A stretch of DNA of 64,000 bases from Bacteroidales bacterium (GTDB lineage: Bacteria > Bacteroidota > Bacteroidia > Bacteroidales > UBA10428), in NCBI GenBank assembly GCA_016938235.1, contig JAFGVA010000121.1:1-64000 (forward strand), in the 5' to 3' direction. A model generated the notes under the pieces. It was not told the DNA's origin. It ran no database searches and saw nothing but the letters and a program-made list of their open reading frames with translations. Of this stretch, positions 53,239-61,808 are shown piece after piece. Position numbers and translations under genes: made by a program. Numbering within the stretch: position 1 is the first letter of the stretch; every line of letters begins with the position of its first letter.

Positions 53239-54606
53239 CTAAGCACCGTATTTTGATTTTAAATATATTTTAAAGTTTTCGTATCCGCTTTCGAGTTTGT
53301 CAAACTGTTCTTCTTTATCATCAAGTTTCGACAGGCTTACAGGCAATTCAGGATCAATACCGGTAGCCAGTTCCACTTCTTCAGGGAATTTTGCCGGATG
53401 AGCAGTTTCCAGCGAAACGCATACCTGGTTTTCTGTTGGTTTTTCGCAATTCATAAATTGTCGCAGGCCTTCCCAGCCCACAGCACCGTGAGGTTCAAGA
53501 ATAACTTTATGTCTGTCATAAACTCTCTTTATGGTTTCGCGGGTTATGCTGTCGTCTACGCTGGTGGCAAACATATCCTCTTTCATTTTTTCCAAATCAG
53601 GTTTCTTTAGAATTTCGCCGTCGGCATTCATTATACCACCATATAAAGCTACAATTCTTGCCATATTACTGGGATGCCCCACATTCATGGCACTGCTTAT
53701 GCAGTTTTCCGAAGGAACAATGGTTTTGTAATTTCCCGTAGCAAAATATACCGGAACTTCATCGTTGGCATTGGTAGAAACAACAAATTTTTTAACTGGC
53801 AAGCCCATTTTCATGGCTAGCAATCCGCCCATAAGATCACCAAAGTTACCCGAGGGAACAGAGAAAACAATTTCATCGCCCTTTTCGATATCACACAACC
53901 TGGAATAAGCATAAATGTAATATACCGATTGTGGCAGGAGACGCCCAATATTTATTGAGTTAGCCGAAGAAAGGTTTAAATAATCAAGTTCCGGGTCGTT
54001 AAATGCCTGTTTTACCAGCGCCTGGCAATCGTCAAATTTTCCATCAAGCGATAAAATCTGCACATTTTCATGCAGGGTTGTCATTTGTTTCCGCTGACGG
54101 GGAGTTACTTCGTTCTCCGGGAATAAGACAGCTATATTGATGTTGCGCAGTCCGTAAAAAGCATTGGCCATGGCACTTCCTGTATCACCCGAAGTAGCTG
54201 TGAGAATAAGCATATTCCGGTGTTCCTGTTTCAGGAAATACTGCATGAGTTGTCCCATCATTCGTGCAGCAAAATCTTTAAAAGATGCTGTTGGACCCTG
54301 GTCGAGTCTCATTACATATTTATTATCATAGACTTTTTCAAGCGGAACATCGAAATTGTAAGCTTGCTTGGTCATTCCGGCCAGTTCTGTTGAAGGAATT
54401 GTTTCTCCCAGGAATTTCTGGAGCACAAAAAAGGCTATTTCGTGGTATTCTTTTTTGCTGAAAGAAGCTATTTCGTCTTTACTGAATCGGGGAATTTGTT
54501 CAGGCATATAAAGACCTCCGTCAGGAGCCAGACCCTTAAGTAATGCCTCAGAAAAACTTACTTTTTCAGCTTTTAAATTTGTTGAGTAATATTTAATATC
54601 AGACAT
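53239..54606 (-). CDS. thrC: threonine synthase
   Basis: A 455-residue PLP enzyme turning O-phosphohomoserine into threonine, of the long class that includes E. coli ThrC. The PLP lysine is K110 in GPTASFKDFAARMMGQ. The N-terminal segment YYSTNLKAEKVSFSEALLKGLAPDGGLY (first motif SEALLKGLAPDGGLY) and the phosphate-binding SGDTGSAM are family marks. Nine bases after the HAD gene and upstream of thrH. Confidence 0.95.
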   Translation of the reverse strand: MSDIKYYSTNLKAEKVSFSEALLKGLAPDGGLYMPEQIPRFSKDEIASFSKKEYHEIAFFVLQKFLGETIPSTELAGMTKQAYNFDVPLEKVYDNKYVMRLDQGPTASFKDFAARMMGQLMQYFLKQEHRNMLILTATSGDTGSAMANAFYGLRNINIAVLFPENEVTPRQRKQMTTLHENVQILSLDGKFDDCQALVKQAFNDPELDYLNLSSANSINIGRLLPQSVYYIYAYSRLCDIEKGDEIVFSVPSGNFGDLMGGLLAMKMGLPVKKFVVSTNANDEVPVYFATGNYKTIVPSENCISSAMNVGHPSNMARIVALYGGIMNADGEILKKPDLEKMKEDMFATSVDDSITRETIKRVYDRHKVILEPHGAVGWEGLRQFMNCEKPTENQVCVSLETAHPAKFPEEVELATGIDPELPVSLSKLDDKEEQFDKLESGYENFKIYLKSKYGA

Positions 54607-54615
54607 TCTTTTATG

Positions 54616-55284
54616 CTATAAAGTTTTTTCAATAAATTCTAATTGTTCCTGTTTAAACTCAGCAAGTGTGCCTATTTTAAGGTCGATAAAATCGAACCTG
54701 GTTGTTTTGTGTTGCTCTTCATCAAGAATTGCAACTACCTTCATTCGGGCAGCCTTACCGGCCAGCATGCCATTAAACGAGTCCTCAAATGCAATGGAAT
54801 ATAGCGGATCAATCTTTAGTTTTTTACATGCCGAAATATAAATTCCCGGATGGGGTTTTCCAAATCGCTCAAAATCTATCGAATAAATCAGATTAAAATA
54901 ATCTTTCAGATCAAACCTGTCAATTATTGTTTTTATATGAGCCATCGACGAACCTGAGGCTATTCCAACAGGTAAGCCTGTACTTTTAAGAAATTCCAGA
55001 ATTTCCATCGTTCCGGGTTGCAAGTTAGCCTCAGTTTTCAATAAATCCAAAACCATCTGGTTCAGTTCCTGGGTTAATAATGCAGCTGATTTCTTCGTGT
55101 TTTTTGTTTTATTCAACCAGAATTCAACAGATTCGAAAGATGTTAATCCAATGGTTTGTTTTGTATCCTCATCTGTTAGCTCAATGCCAACGGTTTTCAT
55201 TATTTCTTGTTCAGATCTTTGCCACAATGGTTCTGAATCAACCAGTGTGCCATCAAAATCAAAAACTATCCCCTGCGTTTTCAT
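54616..55284 (-). CDS. HAD-family phosphatase (beta-phosphoglucomutase-like)
   Basis: A 222-residue HAD hydrolase of subfamily IA: catalytic D9 and D11 (FDFDGTLVDSEPLW), motif II GIASGSSMAH, Lys of GKPHPGIYI and motif IV IAFEDSFNGMLAG. It resembles the E. coli YniC/2-deoxyglucose-6-phosphatase type. It sits inside the threonine operon between thrA (32 bases) and thrC (nine bases). Whether it contributes to threonine synthesis or is a passenger is unknown. Confidence 0.88.
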   Translation of the reverse strand: MKTQGIVFDFDGTLVDSEPLWQRSEQEIMKTVGIELTDEDTKQTIGLTSFESVEFWLNKTKNTKKSAALLTQELNQMVLDLLKTEANLQPGTMEILEFLKSTGLPVGIASGSSMAHIKTIIDRFDLKDYFNLIYSIDFERFGKPHPGIYISACKKLKIDPLYSIAFEDSFNGMLAGKAARMKVVAILDEEQHKTTRFDFIDLKIGTLAEFKQEQLEFIEKTL

Positions 55285-55316
55285 ACTTAACTTGATGTAT
55301 GGTTATTTTATGATTG

Positions 55317-57746
55317 TCAAACATTTGCAATTCTTATAATATCTGCAAAAACTCCTGCTGCAGTGACATCTGCCCCGGCTCCATAACCGCGAATAACCAT
55401 TGGAGCATCGTTGTATCGCTGAGTGGTTAAAAGCAGAATGTTATTACTTCCTTCAAGCGGATAAGCCGGATGCAGCATATCAACAGCCTGTAATCCAACT
55501 TTAGCCATTCCGCAATCGAGACTGGCAATAAAGCGCCATTTCAGACCTTTTTGTTCCAACTCCTGTCTTTTCTCTTCAAATTTGCTGTCGTACTTTGCCA
55601 CTTTGGTCCAGAAATCATCCAGTGTTCCTTCAAAACATTCAGCCGGGAGGAACGATTCTATTTCAACATCGCTTTGTTCAAGCGGATATCCGGCTTCCCT
55701 GGCCAGTATGATCAGCTTGCGAACAACATCAATGCCGCTCAGGTCAATTCTTGGGTCAGGTTCGCTGTATCCTTTATCCTTTGCCATCTTTATAGCCTGG
55801 CTCAGCGTAACATCTTTGCTTAAAGCGTTAAAAAGGAAATTTAAAGTTCCTGATAATACAGCTTCAAGTTTCAGAATTTTGTCACCGCTTCGGCTTAAAT
55901 CGTTTATAGTATTAATGATAGGCAATCCTGCACCAACATTAGTTTCATACATAAACTTTATATTGTTTTTCAGTGCGGTGCGCTTTAATTCTTTGTATAA
56001 ACCGAATTCCGAAGAACAGGCTACCTTATTTGCGGTTACAATTGAAACATAGGAATCAAGCACCTTTTTATACAACTGCGCAACATTATCATCTGCGGTG
56101 CAATCAACAAAAACACTATTCCGTAAATTCAGTTCAGAAATAGTGTTGATGTATTCATCGAGATTCGTTGGATTTCCCTTAGCAATTTCTTCAATATAAT
56201 TATCGAGGTTTATACCTTCTGGATTTATTACCATTCTTGATGTACGTGCAATACCTACAACATTCACTTTTACCAGGTGTTCCTCAAGCAGATGCTGATG
56301 TTGTTGTTTGATTTGATTAATAAGGCTGCCACCCACAGTACCAACACCTACCAGGAACAAATGCAGATCTTTATAATGACTAAGAAAGAAGCCTTCGTGT
56401 ATAACATTGAGTGCTTTTTTAAGGCTGTGTTTGCTTATAACCACCGAAATATTTAATTCTGAAGAGCCTTGAGCCGTTGCTATTGCACTGATTCCATTTC
56501 GTCCTAATGCTTTAAATAAGGTTGCCGAAATACCGGGCGTGTTTTTCATTTGTTCGCCAACGATGGCAATAACTGAAAGATCCTTTTCAACAAGAATATT
56601 TATATTCTCACGCTTGTGAACTTCTGTTTCAAAAGCTTTTTCAATGGCTCTGACAGCCTTTTCTGTATCAACGGGAGAAATAGCAAAAGTTATAGAATAT
56701 TCTGATGAGGCCTGCGTGATAAGAATAATATTCACTTCGGCATTAGCCATGGCTCCGAACAGTCGCGAGGAAATGCCTTTTACTCCAACCATTCCCGGGC
56801 CCTGCAATGTGATTAGGTCAATATCATCAATTGATGAAACGCCCTTAATGGGCGACCCCGAATTTTCAGTAGCAATGCCTTCAGAAATAACGGTTCCTTT
56901 CGATTCGGGAGAAAAAGTATTTTTTATAATAACCGGAATTTTTTTCTGATATACAGGTTGAATTGTTGGTGTATATATAACTTTTGCGCCAAAATGTGAT
57001 AATTCCATAGCCTCGGCATAGGTTAAACTTTCAATAGCAAAAGCTTTTTTAACTTTCCGTGGATCGGCAGTCATAAAACCATCAACATCGGTCCAGATTT
57101 CAAGTTCTGCGGCATTGAGCGCAGCAGCAAAAATTGCTGCAGAATAATCAGATCCTCCGCGACCTAATATTGTTGTAGCTCCTGATGTGTCGCTGCCAAT
57201 GAAGCCTGGAACAAGAAAAAGTTTTTTCTTTCCTTTAGTTGCAGCAACTATATTTGCATTGGTGGTTTCAAAATCAACTTTGGCATTCGAATAATTACTG
57301 TCTGTAGCAATAACTTTCCTGGCATCTATTAATTCAGCATTATCCAATACTTTTTCGATAACCGTTGCCGACAAAAGCTCTCCAAAACTCAGGATCCGGG
57401 CATAAATTTTTGGTGTCAGGTCATTGAGCAGGAATACTCCTTCTAAAATATTATTAAGTTCAGAACAAAGCTCTTCTACCTTTTTTAGTACTGTTGATTT
57501 TTCGGAGGTTGTAATAAGTGTCTCAACAGTTTCGGTATAGCGGGTTTTAATCTCTTTTGTAATTGTTTTAAAAGTTTCGTTTGTTTTTGACGCAAGCGAT
57601 GCAGCTTCTTCGAGTTGGTTTGTTACACCGTGAAAAGCTGATACAATTACTACCAGGGGTAATCTTTGCCTCTCTACTATTTCTTTCACCCGTATTATAT
57701 TTTCGGGCGAGCCTACTGATGAACCTCCGAATTTCAGTACTTTCAT
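55317..57746 (-). CDS. thrA: bifunctional aspartate kinase/homoserine dehydrogenase
   Basis: An 809-residue fusion, near E. coli ThrA length. The aspartokinase domain spans ~1-285 (LKFGGSSVGSPENI, VPGFIGSDTSGATTILGRGG). Paired ACT regulatory domains occupy ~310-455 (ITLQGPGMVGVKGIS, SVIAIVGEQMKNTPGI). Homoserine dehydrogenase follows from ~465 (LFLVGVGTVGGSLI, NVGAGLPIINTINDL, DPRIDLSGIDVVRK). It carries out the first and third steps from aspartate to threonine; the ACT domains predict end-product feedback. First gene of thrA-HAD-thrC-thrH. Confidence 0.95.
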   Translation of the reverse strand: MKVLKFGGSSVGSPENIIRVKEIVERQRLPLVVIVSAFHGVTNQLEEAASLASKTNETFKTITKEIKTRYTETVETLITTSEKSTVLKKVEELCSELNNILEGVFLLNDLTPKIYARILSFGELLSATVIEKVLDNAELIDARKVIATDSNYSNAKVDFETTNANIVAATKGKKKLFLVPGFIGSDTSGATTILGRGGSDYSAAIFAAALNAAELEIWTDVDGFMTADPRKVKKAFAIESLTYAEAMELSHFGAKVIYTPTIQPVYQKKIPVIIKNTFSPESKGTVISEGIATENSGSPIKGVSSIDDIDLITLQGPGMVGVKGISSRLFGAMANAEVNIILITQASSEYSITFAISPVDTEKAVRAIEKAFETEVHKRENINILVEKDLSVIAIVGEQMKNTPGISATLFKALGRNGISAIATAQGSSELNISVVISKHSLKKALNVIHEGFFLSHYKDLHLFLVGVGTVGGSLINQIKQQHQHLLEEHLVKVNVVGIARTSRMVINPEGINLDNYIEEIAKGNPTNLDEYINTISELNLRNSVFVDCTADDNVAQLYKKVLDSYVSIVTANKVACSSEFGLYKELKRTALKNNIKFMYETNVGAGLPIINTINDLSRSGDKILKLEAVLSGTLNFLFNALSKDVTLSQAIKMAKDKGYSEPDPRIDLSGIDVVRKLIILAREAGYPLEQSDVEIESFLPAECFEGTLDDFWTKVAKYDSKFEEKRQELEQKGLKWRFIASLDCGMAKVGLQAVDMLHPAYPLEGSNNILLLTTQRYNDAPMVIRGYGAGADVTAAGVFADIIRIANV

Positions 57747-57841
57747 GTTAAATAAATTGTTAAATTTTTATTGATTTTTATCAGTTATCGCACGAATCTG
57801 CGAAAATAAGCATTCTTGATTAAAAGCATATGACTAAAAAC

Positions 57842-57870
57842 AAAAAATGGGAACCAAAGTCCCCATTTTC
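57842..57870 (-). terminator. terminator after fabD
   Basis: AAAATGGG pairs with CCCATTTT around a ~10-base loop. The plus-strand A run at 57842-57847 gives a U run on the minus strand. It separates fabD from the thr operon. Confidence 0.65.
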
Positions 57871-57890
57871 AAAGTGTATTATTTTCTTTG

Positions 57891-58766
57891 TTATGCACTC
57901 TCTGTAGGGATGCTTCTGTCTACTTTCTTTATTAATCCTTGTAAAACTTTACCCGGACCAACTTCTGTAAAGCTCGTTGCACCGTCGGCAAGCATGTTTA
58001 TAACCGTCTGCGTCCATTTTACGGGTGCCGTAAGTTGCGTTTTCAGGTTTTCTTTTATTTCCTCGGGCTCAGTAACTGCTGTAGCAGTTACATTCTGATA
58101 AACAGGGCAAACAGGTGTGCTAAATTCTGTATTATCAATTGCTGCAGCAAGTTCAACCTTAGCCGGATCCATAAGTGGGGAGTGGAAAGCCCCACCTACA
58201 GGAAGTTTAAGTGCGCGTTTTGCGCCTAATGCTGTTAATTTCTCAATTGCCTTATCGATACCGGGAACAGTTCCTGATATTACTATCTGGCCGGGGCTGT
58301 TGTAGTTTGCTGGTATTACAACCTCATCTATTTCAGAACAAGCCTTCTCAACAACCTCATCCTCAAGGCCAAGAATTGCTGCCATTGTTGAGGGTGCAAT
58401 TTCGCATGCTTTTTGCATGGCCTGAGCTCTGGCAGATACAAGTTTTAAACCATCTTCGAAAGCCATTGCTCCGGCTGCAACAAGTGCCGAAAACTCACCT
58501 AAGGAGTGACCTGCCACCATTTCAGGTTTGAAATCTTCACCGAGTGTTTTTGCTAGAATTACAGAGTGTAAAAATATGGCTGGCTGAGTAACCTTGGTTT
58601 GTTTCAGGTCTTCGTCAGTACCAGAAAACATAAGGTCTGTTATGTTGAAGCCTAATATATCGTTTGCTTTGTCAAACAGTTCTTTTGCTACTGCAGAATT
58701 TTTGTATAAATCTTTGCCCATACCTACAAATTGGGCACCCTGTCCGGGGAAAACATATGCTTTCAT
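57891..58766 (-). CDS. fabD: malonyl-CoA:ACP transacylase
   Basis: A 291-residue FabD, loading malonyl groups onto ACP for fatty-acid synthesis. It begins AYVFPGQGAQFVGMG; the nucleophile is S88 in GHSLGEFSAL and the catalytic His is H195 in GGAFHSPLM. Complete and of normal length. It stands as a single-gene unit; no other fab gene is adjacent. Confidence 0.95.
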   Translation of the reverse strand: MKAYVFPGQGAQFVGMGKDLYKNSAVAKELFDKANDILGFNITDLMFSGTDEDLKQTKVTQPAIFLHSVILAKTLGEDFKPEMVAGHSLGEFSALVAAGAMAFEDGLKLVSARAQAMQKACEIAPSTMAAILGLEDEVVEKACSEIDEVVIPANYNSPGQIVISGTVPGIDKAIEKLTALGAKRALKLPVGGAFHSPLMDPAKVELAAAIDNTEFSTPVCPVYQNVTATAVTEPEEIKENLKTQLTAPVKWTQTVINMLADGATSFTEVGPGKVLQGLIKKVDRSIPTESA

Positions 58767-58891
58767 AAAATTATTACCATTTGTTTAAAGAAGCTGCAAA
58801 GGTAAAAAAATCTGCCAAGTTGCAATGCAGGCAAAAAAGTTATCCCAATTCTTCGCATCCAGGATCAGTTATCAGATAATCAGAATCAGGT

Positions 58892-59281
58892 TTATATAGA
58901 GCCATATAGCCATTTCTCTGCTTCTTCAAGCCTGGCAAAAACCTTGTTTTGCTTTTTTTCTATCCGGTCAGCTAAGATCTTTACAGCCATGTATCCAAAT
59001 GACTTTGCAGGCAGAAGAAAGGCAACTTTTTCAATTTCAGAGTCCTGAAGTTTTGGAAAAACATTCTCTGTTACCCAGAAAAGATCCTCATGTTTTACCA
59101 CACTTATTTTTGATGTATCGAAAAAAATATGTTTAATTTTTTTTGTTAAACAGAACTCAACCAAAGCTTTTGCGAATTCTTTAATCTTTAGTGATTCCAT
59201 ATAACCTTCAATTGCCAGGTATAGTGACATTTTCTTCTCGATATGAATAATACAGGAGTTTTCAGAATTATATACCAACAT
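58892..59281 (-). CDS. STAS-like protein, downstream paralogue
   Basis: A ~129-residue protein of alternating strand/helix pattern resembling SpoIIAA/STAS-like domains. The start at 59281 (MLVYNSENSCIIHIEKK) is 11 bases after the upstream stop; the open frame reaches back to 59329 but would overlap. Shared with the upstream gene: a beta strand then KHIFFDTSKISVV, WVTENVFPKLQ, IEKVAFLLPAKSFGYMAVKI and a final EAEKWLYGS. Function unknown; these domains often read a charge or phosphorylation state. Confidence 0.6.
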   Translation of the reverse strand: MLVYNSENSCIIHIEKKMSLYLAIEGYMESLKIKEFAKALVEFCLTKKIKHIFFDTSKISVVKHEDLFWVTENVFPKLQDSEIEKVAFLLPAKSFGYMAVKILADRIEKKQNKVFARLEEAEKWLYGSI

Positions 59282-59292
59282 ATCACATTTTT

Positions 59293-59697
59293 TTAGGCAG
59301 AAATTGTATGCAGATTTGAGAAAAGCCATAATTCCGCATTTTCTGGATCATCAAAGGCTTTAGTATTAATGCAGCTCGAAAGTTTTATCATAATTTTTAA
59401 TGAAATCTTTCCAATACTGTTTCTGGGGTTTATAAATGCTATTTTATCAATATGGTATTGCTTTATGTTCGGAGATATTTTCTCAGTTATCCACATAATA
59501 TCATTTAGTTTTACATTTGTTACATTTGCGGTGTTTACCAGTAATTTGTTTACTTGTTTTATTTCGAGGTATGTCAATAATTCCAAAGAAATACTCTTTA
59601 ATAATTCCGAATCGGGATTGTGATTAAAGCCGAGGCATAAATATTTGTTTTCTTCGTTGTAGAATAGGTTGGAATTGTATTTTGAATCAAGTTTCAT
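59293..59697 (-). CDS. STAS-like protein, upstream paralogue
   Basis: A 134-residue protein with the same layout as its downstream neighbour: NKLLVNTANVTNVKLNDI matches KHIFFDTSKISVVKHEDL, then WITEKISPNIKQ, IDKIAFINPRNSIGKISLKI and the C-terminal FDDPENAELWLF. Identity is low but the motif order is the same, indicating an old tandem duplication. No catalytic residues seen. The pair is probably co-transcribed. Confidence 0.6.
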   Translation of the reverse strand: MKLDSKYNSNLFYNEENKYLCLGFNHNPDSELLKSISLELLTYLEIKQVNKLLVNTANVTNVKLNDIMWITEKISPNIKQYHIDKIAFINPRNSIGKISLKIMIKLSSCINTKAFDDPENAELWLFSNLHTISA

Positions 59698-60084
59698 ATA
59701 AAAAAATTATTCTTTGTGCCGGTCTTTAATCTGTTTTTTTGCAGGAGGTTAAATAATTTTTCTCAAGTAACCCTAAGAGTATTTTGTTTCAGAAGGCTTT
59801 TCTTATTGGGGCAATAGAACACAAATCTGCTTTTCTCAGGTGAGAATGCTGATAGGATATAAAATATAATTGATACACTATTAAAAACTACTTTATTCGG
59901 CAGTTCAGAATAGGTTTCAAAAGAGAATTTTTCAGGCATCAGATGCAAATAATTGAAGATTAATCAATTATACCCATGCCGGTTGTTTGTAGTTGTTCGC
60001 CTTGCGATGCGTAGTATATTAAATTCTATACGATAAAAAGGAGAAAAGGTTTATGGGATTATGTTAAAATATAGATATATAAAT
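59698..60084. other. intergenic region with one weak small open frame
   Basis: This stretch lies between the STAS-like pair and the hsp20 genes. On the minus strand 59763-59948 (TTG start, or ATG at 59937-59939) could encode about 60 residues (MPEKFSFETYSELPNKVV and onward). No homologue was recognised and the codon pattern is ambiguous. It may be a gene remnant. No promoter or RNA structure stands out. Confidence 0.3.
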
Positions 60085-60110
60085 AAAAAAGCCGGGAATC
60101 CCCGGCCATG
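60085..60110 (-). terminator. terminator of the hsp20 operon
   Basis: GCCGGG/CCCGGC stem with a four-base loop next to a plus-strand A6 run (minus-strand U run), 25 bases after the last hsp20 stop. Confidence 0.75.
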
Positions 60111-60133
60111 AACTAACTCTAACTCTATTCAGT

Positions 60134-60538
60134 TTATACTATTTTTATTTGCATTTTTTCCTTTTTCGGAAGGATGATTGTCAGAACCCCATTTTCGTGT
60201 TTCGCTTCAATTTTTTCAATTTCAACACTCTTTGCCAGCTCAAAGGATCTTTGCAATTTGCTGTTATAAAATTCCCGGCTCAGGTATTTAGAGTCTTTTT
60301 TTGCATCGTCTTTATGCTCAGCGGTTATTTTTAATATGTTTTCATCAACAGATATGTGAATTTCATCCCTGGTAAACCCCGGCGCTGCAATTTCCAGTTT
60401 AACAGCCTCTTCAGTGCTGAAGATGTTAGTAGCTGGTCTTTGGGTATAAGCTTTTACATCGTTTGCAGTTCCGGCTGTTTCGTCGTATTGCCTGTTCAAA
60501 ACTGAAGGTGTGCCGTGATATTTTAATATATGTCTCAT
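60134..60538 (-). CDS. Hsp20/alpha-crystallin small heat-shock protein (second)
   Basis: A 134-residue small heat-shock protein. The alpha-crystallin domain (~42-134) shows VKLEIAAPGFTRDEIHISVD, the LKITAEHK strand and the terminal strand NGVLTIILPKKEK with the conserved G-x-L-x-I-x-LPK. It prevents aggregation of unfolded proteins. It lies 34 bases after the first hsp20 and shares its promoter; the two differ enough to be old duplicates, with this copy having a short N-terminal arm. Confidence 0.92.
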   Translation of the reverse strand: MRHILKYHGTPSVLNRQYDETAGTANDVKAYTQRPATNIFSTEEAVKLEIAAPGFTRDEIHISVDENILKITAEHKDDAKKDSKYLSREFYNSKLQRSFELAKSVEIEKIEAKHENGVLTIILPKKEKMQIKIV

Positions 60539-60572
60539 AATGTTTATTTTGTTTAATTTGTTAATAGTATAA

Positions 60573-61013
60573 TTAGTTGATTTTTATTTCTTTAACAACT
60601 TTTGGTTTTGCATCTCTTTTTGGGAGTGATACATATAAGATTCCATCCTTGTGTTCTGCCTTAATTTTATCGGCATTTACATCTTCGGGAAGAGAAAAAG
60701 AACGCTCAAAGCCTTCGTAATCGAATTCGTAACGTAGGTGATTTACTGCTTCTTCTTTTTTAGCTTCTTTCCTGCTGGAAATAGTTAATACATCACCGTC
60801 AAGTTTAATTTCAAAATCTTTTTTACCTAAACCGGGAGCCGCAACTTCAATTGTATATTCTTTTTCATCTTCAAGAATATTAACTTTTGGTGCGCTGACA
60901 CAATTGTGTGAAGCATAATTCCAGTTACTTGTATTAAAAAAGTTGTCATTGAGTAAATCATTGAAAAAATTGTTTACTCCGTTGTTTCTGTAGTTAAATA
61001 CTGTTGGTAACAT
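60573..61013 (-). CDS. Hsp20/alpha-crystallin small heat-shock protein (first)
   Basis: A ~146-residue small heat-shock protein. I choose the ATG at 61013 (MLPTVFNYRNNGVNNFF) over 61028 because the five codons between contain a Shine-Dalgarno GGAGG at the right distance. Alpha-crystallin domain: YTIEVAAPGLGKKDFEIKLD, LTISSRKE, GFERSFSLPEDV and the end strand GILYVSLPKRD. It is the first gene of the hsp20 pair, directly behind the sigma-54-like promoter. Confidence 0.93.
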   Translation of the reverse strand: MLPTVFNYRNNGVNNFFNDLLNDNFFNTSNWNYASHNCVSAPKVNILEDEKEYTIEVAAPGLGKKDFEIKLDGDVLTISSRKEAKKEEAVNHLRYEFDYEGFERSFSLPEDVNADKIKAEHKDGILYVSLPKRDAKPKVVKEIKIN

Positions 61014-61071
61014 AATTTTGTCCTCCATATTAAGTTTTTAATTATTTTCTTTTGTTTCTTGACAGACATAT

Positions 61072-61088
61072 TTCAATTAAAATGCCAA
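61072..61088 (-). promoter_or_regulatory. sigma-54-like promoter of the hsp20 pair
   Basis: On the minus strand TTGGCATTTTAATTGAA has the -24 element TTGGCA (61083-61088), exactly six bases, then TTGAA (61072-61076) where the -12 consensus is TTGCW. The GG at -24 is intact and the GC at -12 is GA, so the match is good but not perfect. The predicted start is ~34-48 bases before the first ATG. Confidence 0.5.
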
Positions 61089-61098
61089 GGCAATAAAA

Positions 61099-61147
61099 CA
61101 GACAAAAAGACATAAGCCTTAATTTAAAAGCAGACAAAATGACATAT
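61099..61147 (-). promoter_or_regulatory. two phased direct repeats upstream of the hsp20 promoter
   Basis: CAGACAAAAAGACAT (61099-61113) and CAGACAAAATGACAT (61131-61145) match at 14 of 15 bases and start 32 bases apart, close to three helical turns. They lie just upstream of the -24/-12 element, where enhancer-binding proteins usually bind. Confidence 0.5.
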
Positions 61148-61280
61148 TGTTGATTTTGCATTATGTCGAATTGTCTTTTATGAAGAACATAAAATTCATT
61201 ATTTATAAGAGTGACTTTCAGGCTGAGGTTTTAACTGGAGAAATTCTTAGTATATTTGTCGAAACCACAAAATAGATTCT

Positions 61281-61808
61281 ATGCCTTCAAAAGTGGCTTT
61301 TTTACTTCCGGTTATATCCCTTTTCTATTTTTTTCAAACTGCTTTCAGGAGACAAATAAAGATATACATCAGACTGCCTCTGGCAATGGTGGCTTTTGTG
61401 GTTGTATTGTTTGATTTGTTTGTATCACTGGTGTTTTATTTCAATTGTCTTGATTTGGGAAATCGTTTAGGTACACAAAACTGCATAAACTCGATTTACC
61501 CGACACTTGACTTTATGCTGATGATTTTTTTTTCGATGGGTTTGTTGCTGGCGGCTACTTTTGAGCTCAGGAAGTCCTGGAAATTGAAAAACTATGCATT
61601 TAGTACGTTGGTCATATACATAGGCGTACTTTTCCGCTTGTTTGTTCTGGTAGGCGCAGCAGAAGCAATTTCGTTAACCGGAGCAGCTTCAAGTCCAATC
61701 GTTTTTGAAGTATTTTCTGTTGTAGTTGTCTATGGACTGGTGTCGGCAGTTATATATTTAATGATATATTCAGTAGGATTCCTTAAACCTCAAACTCCTC
61801 CCCAATAG
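61281..61808 (+). CDS. small multi-pass membrane protein of unknown function
   Basis: A 175-residue hydrophobic protein with four to five predicted membrane segments (~5-20, ~33-52, ~77-95, ~107-128, ~140-165). Two loop cysteines occur (FNCLDLGNRLGTQNC). No family recognised. Its last 26 bases overlap the convergent metallo-hydrolase gene. Confidence 0.6.
   Translation: MPSKVAFLLPVISLFYFFQTAFRRQIKIYIRLPLAMVAFVVVLFDLFVSLVFYFNCLDLGNRLGTQNCINSIYPTLDFMLMIFFSMGLLLAATFELRKSWKLKNYAFSTLVIYIGVLFRLFVLVGAAEAISLTGAASSPIVFEVFSVVVVYGLVSAVIYLMIYSVGFLKPQTPPQ

Noticed and set aside
57747..57841. A threonine-operon attenuator with leader peptide
   Set aside because: The leader is only ~95 bases, has no Thr-rich peptide, and contains only a weak 5-bp hairpin (TCGCA/TGCGA).
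59763..59948. A ~60-residue minus-strand open frame as a real small gene
   Set aside because: It has a TTG start, no recognisable homologue and no ribosome-binding or promoter signal; it is noted only within the intergenic entry.
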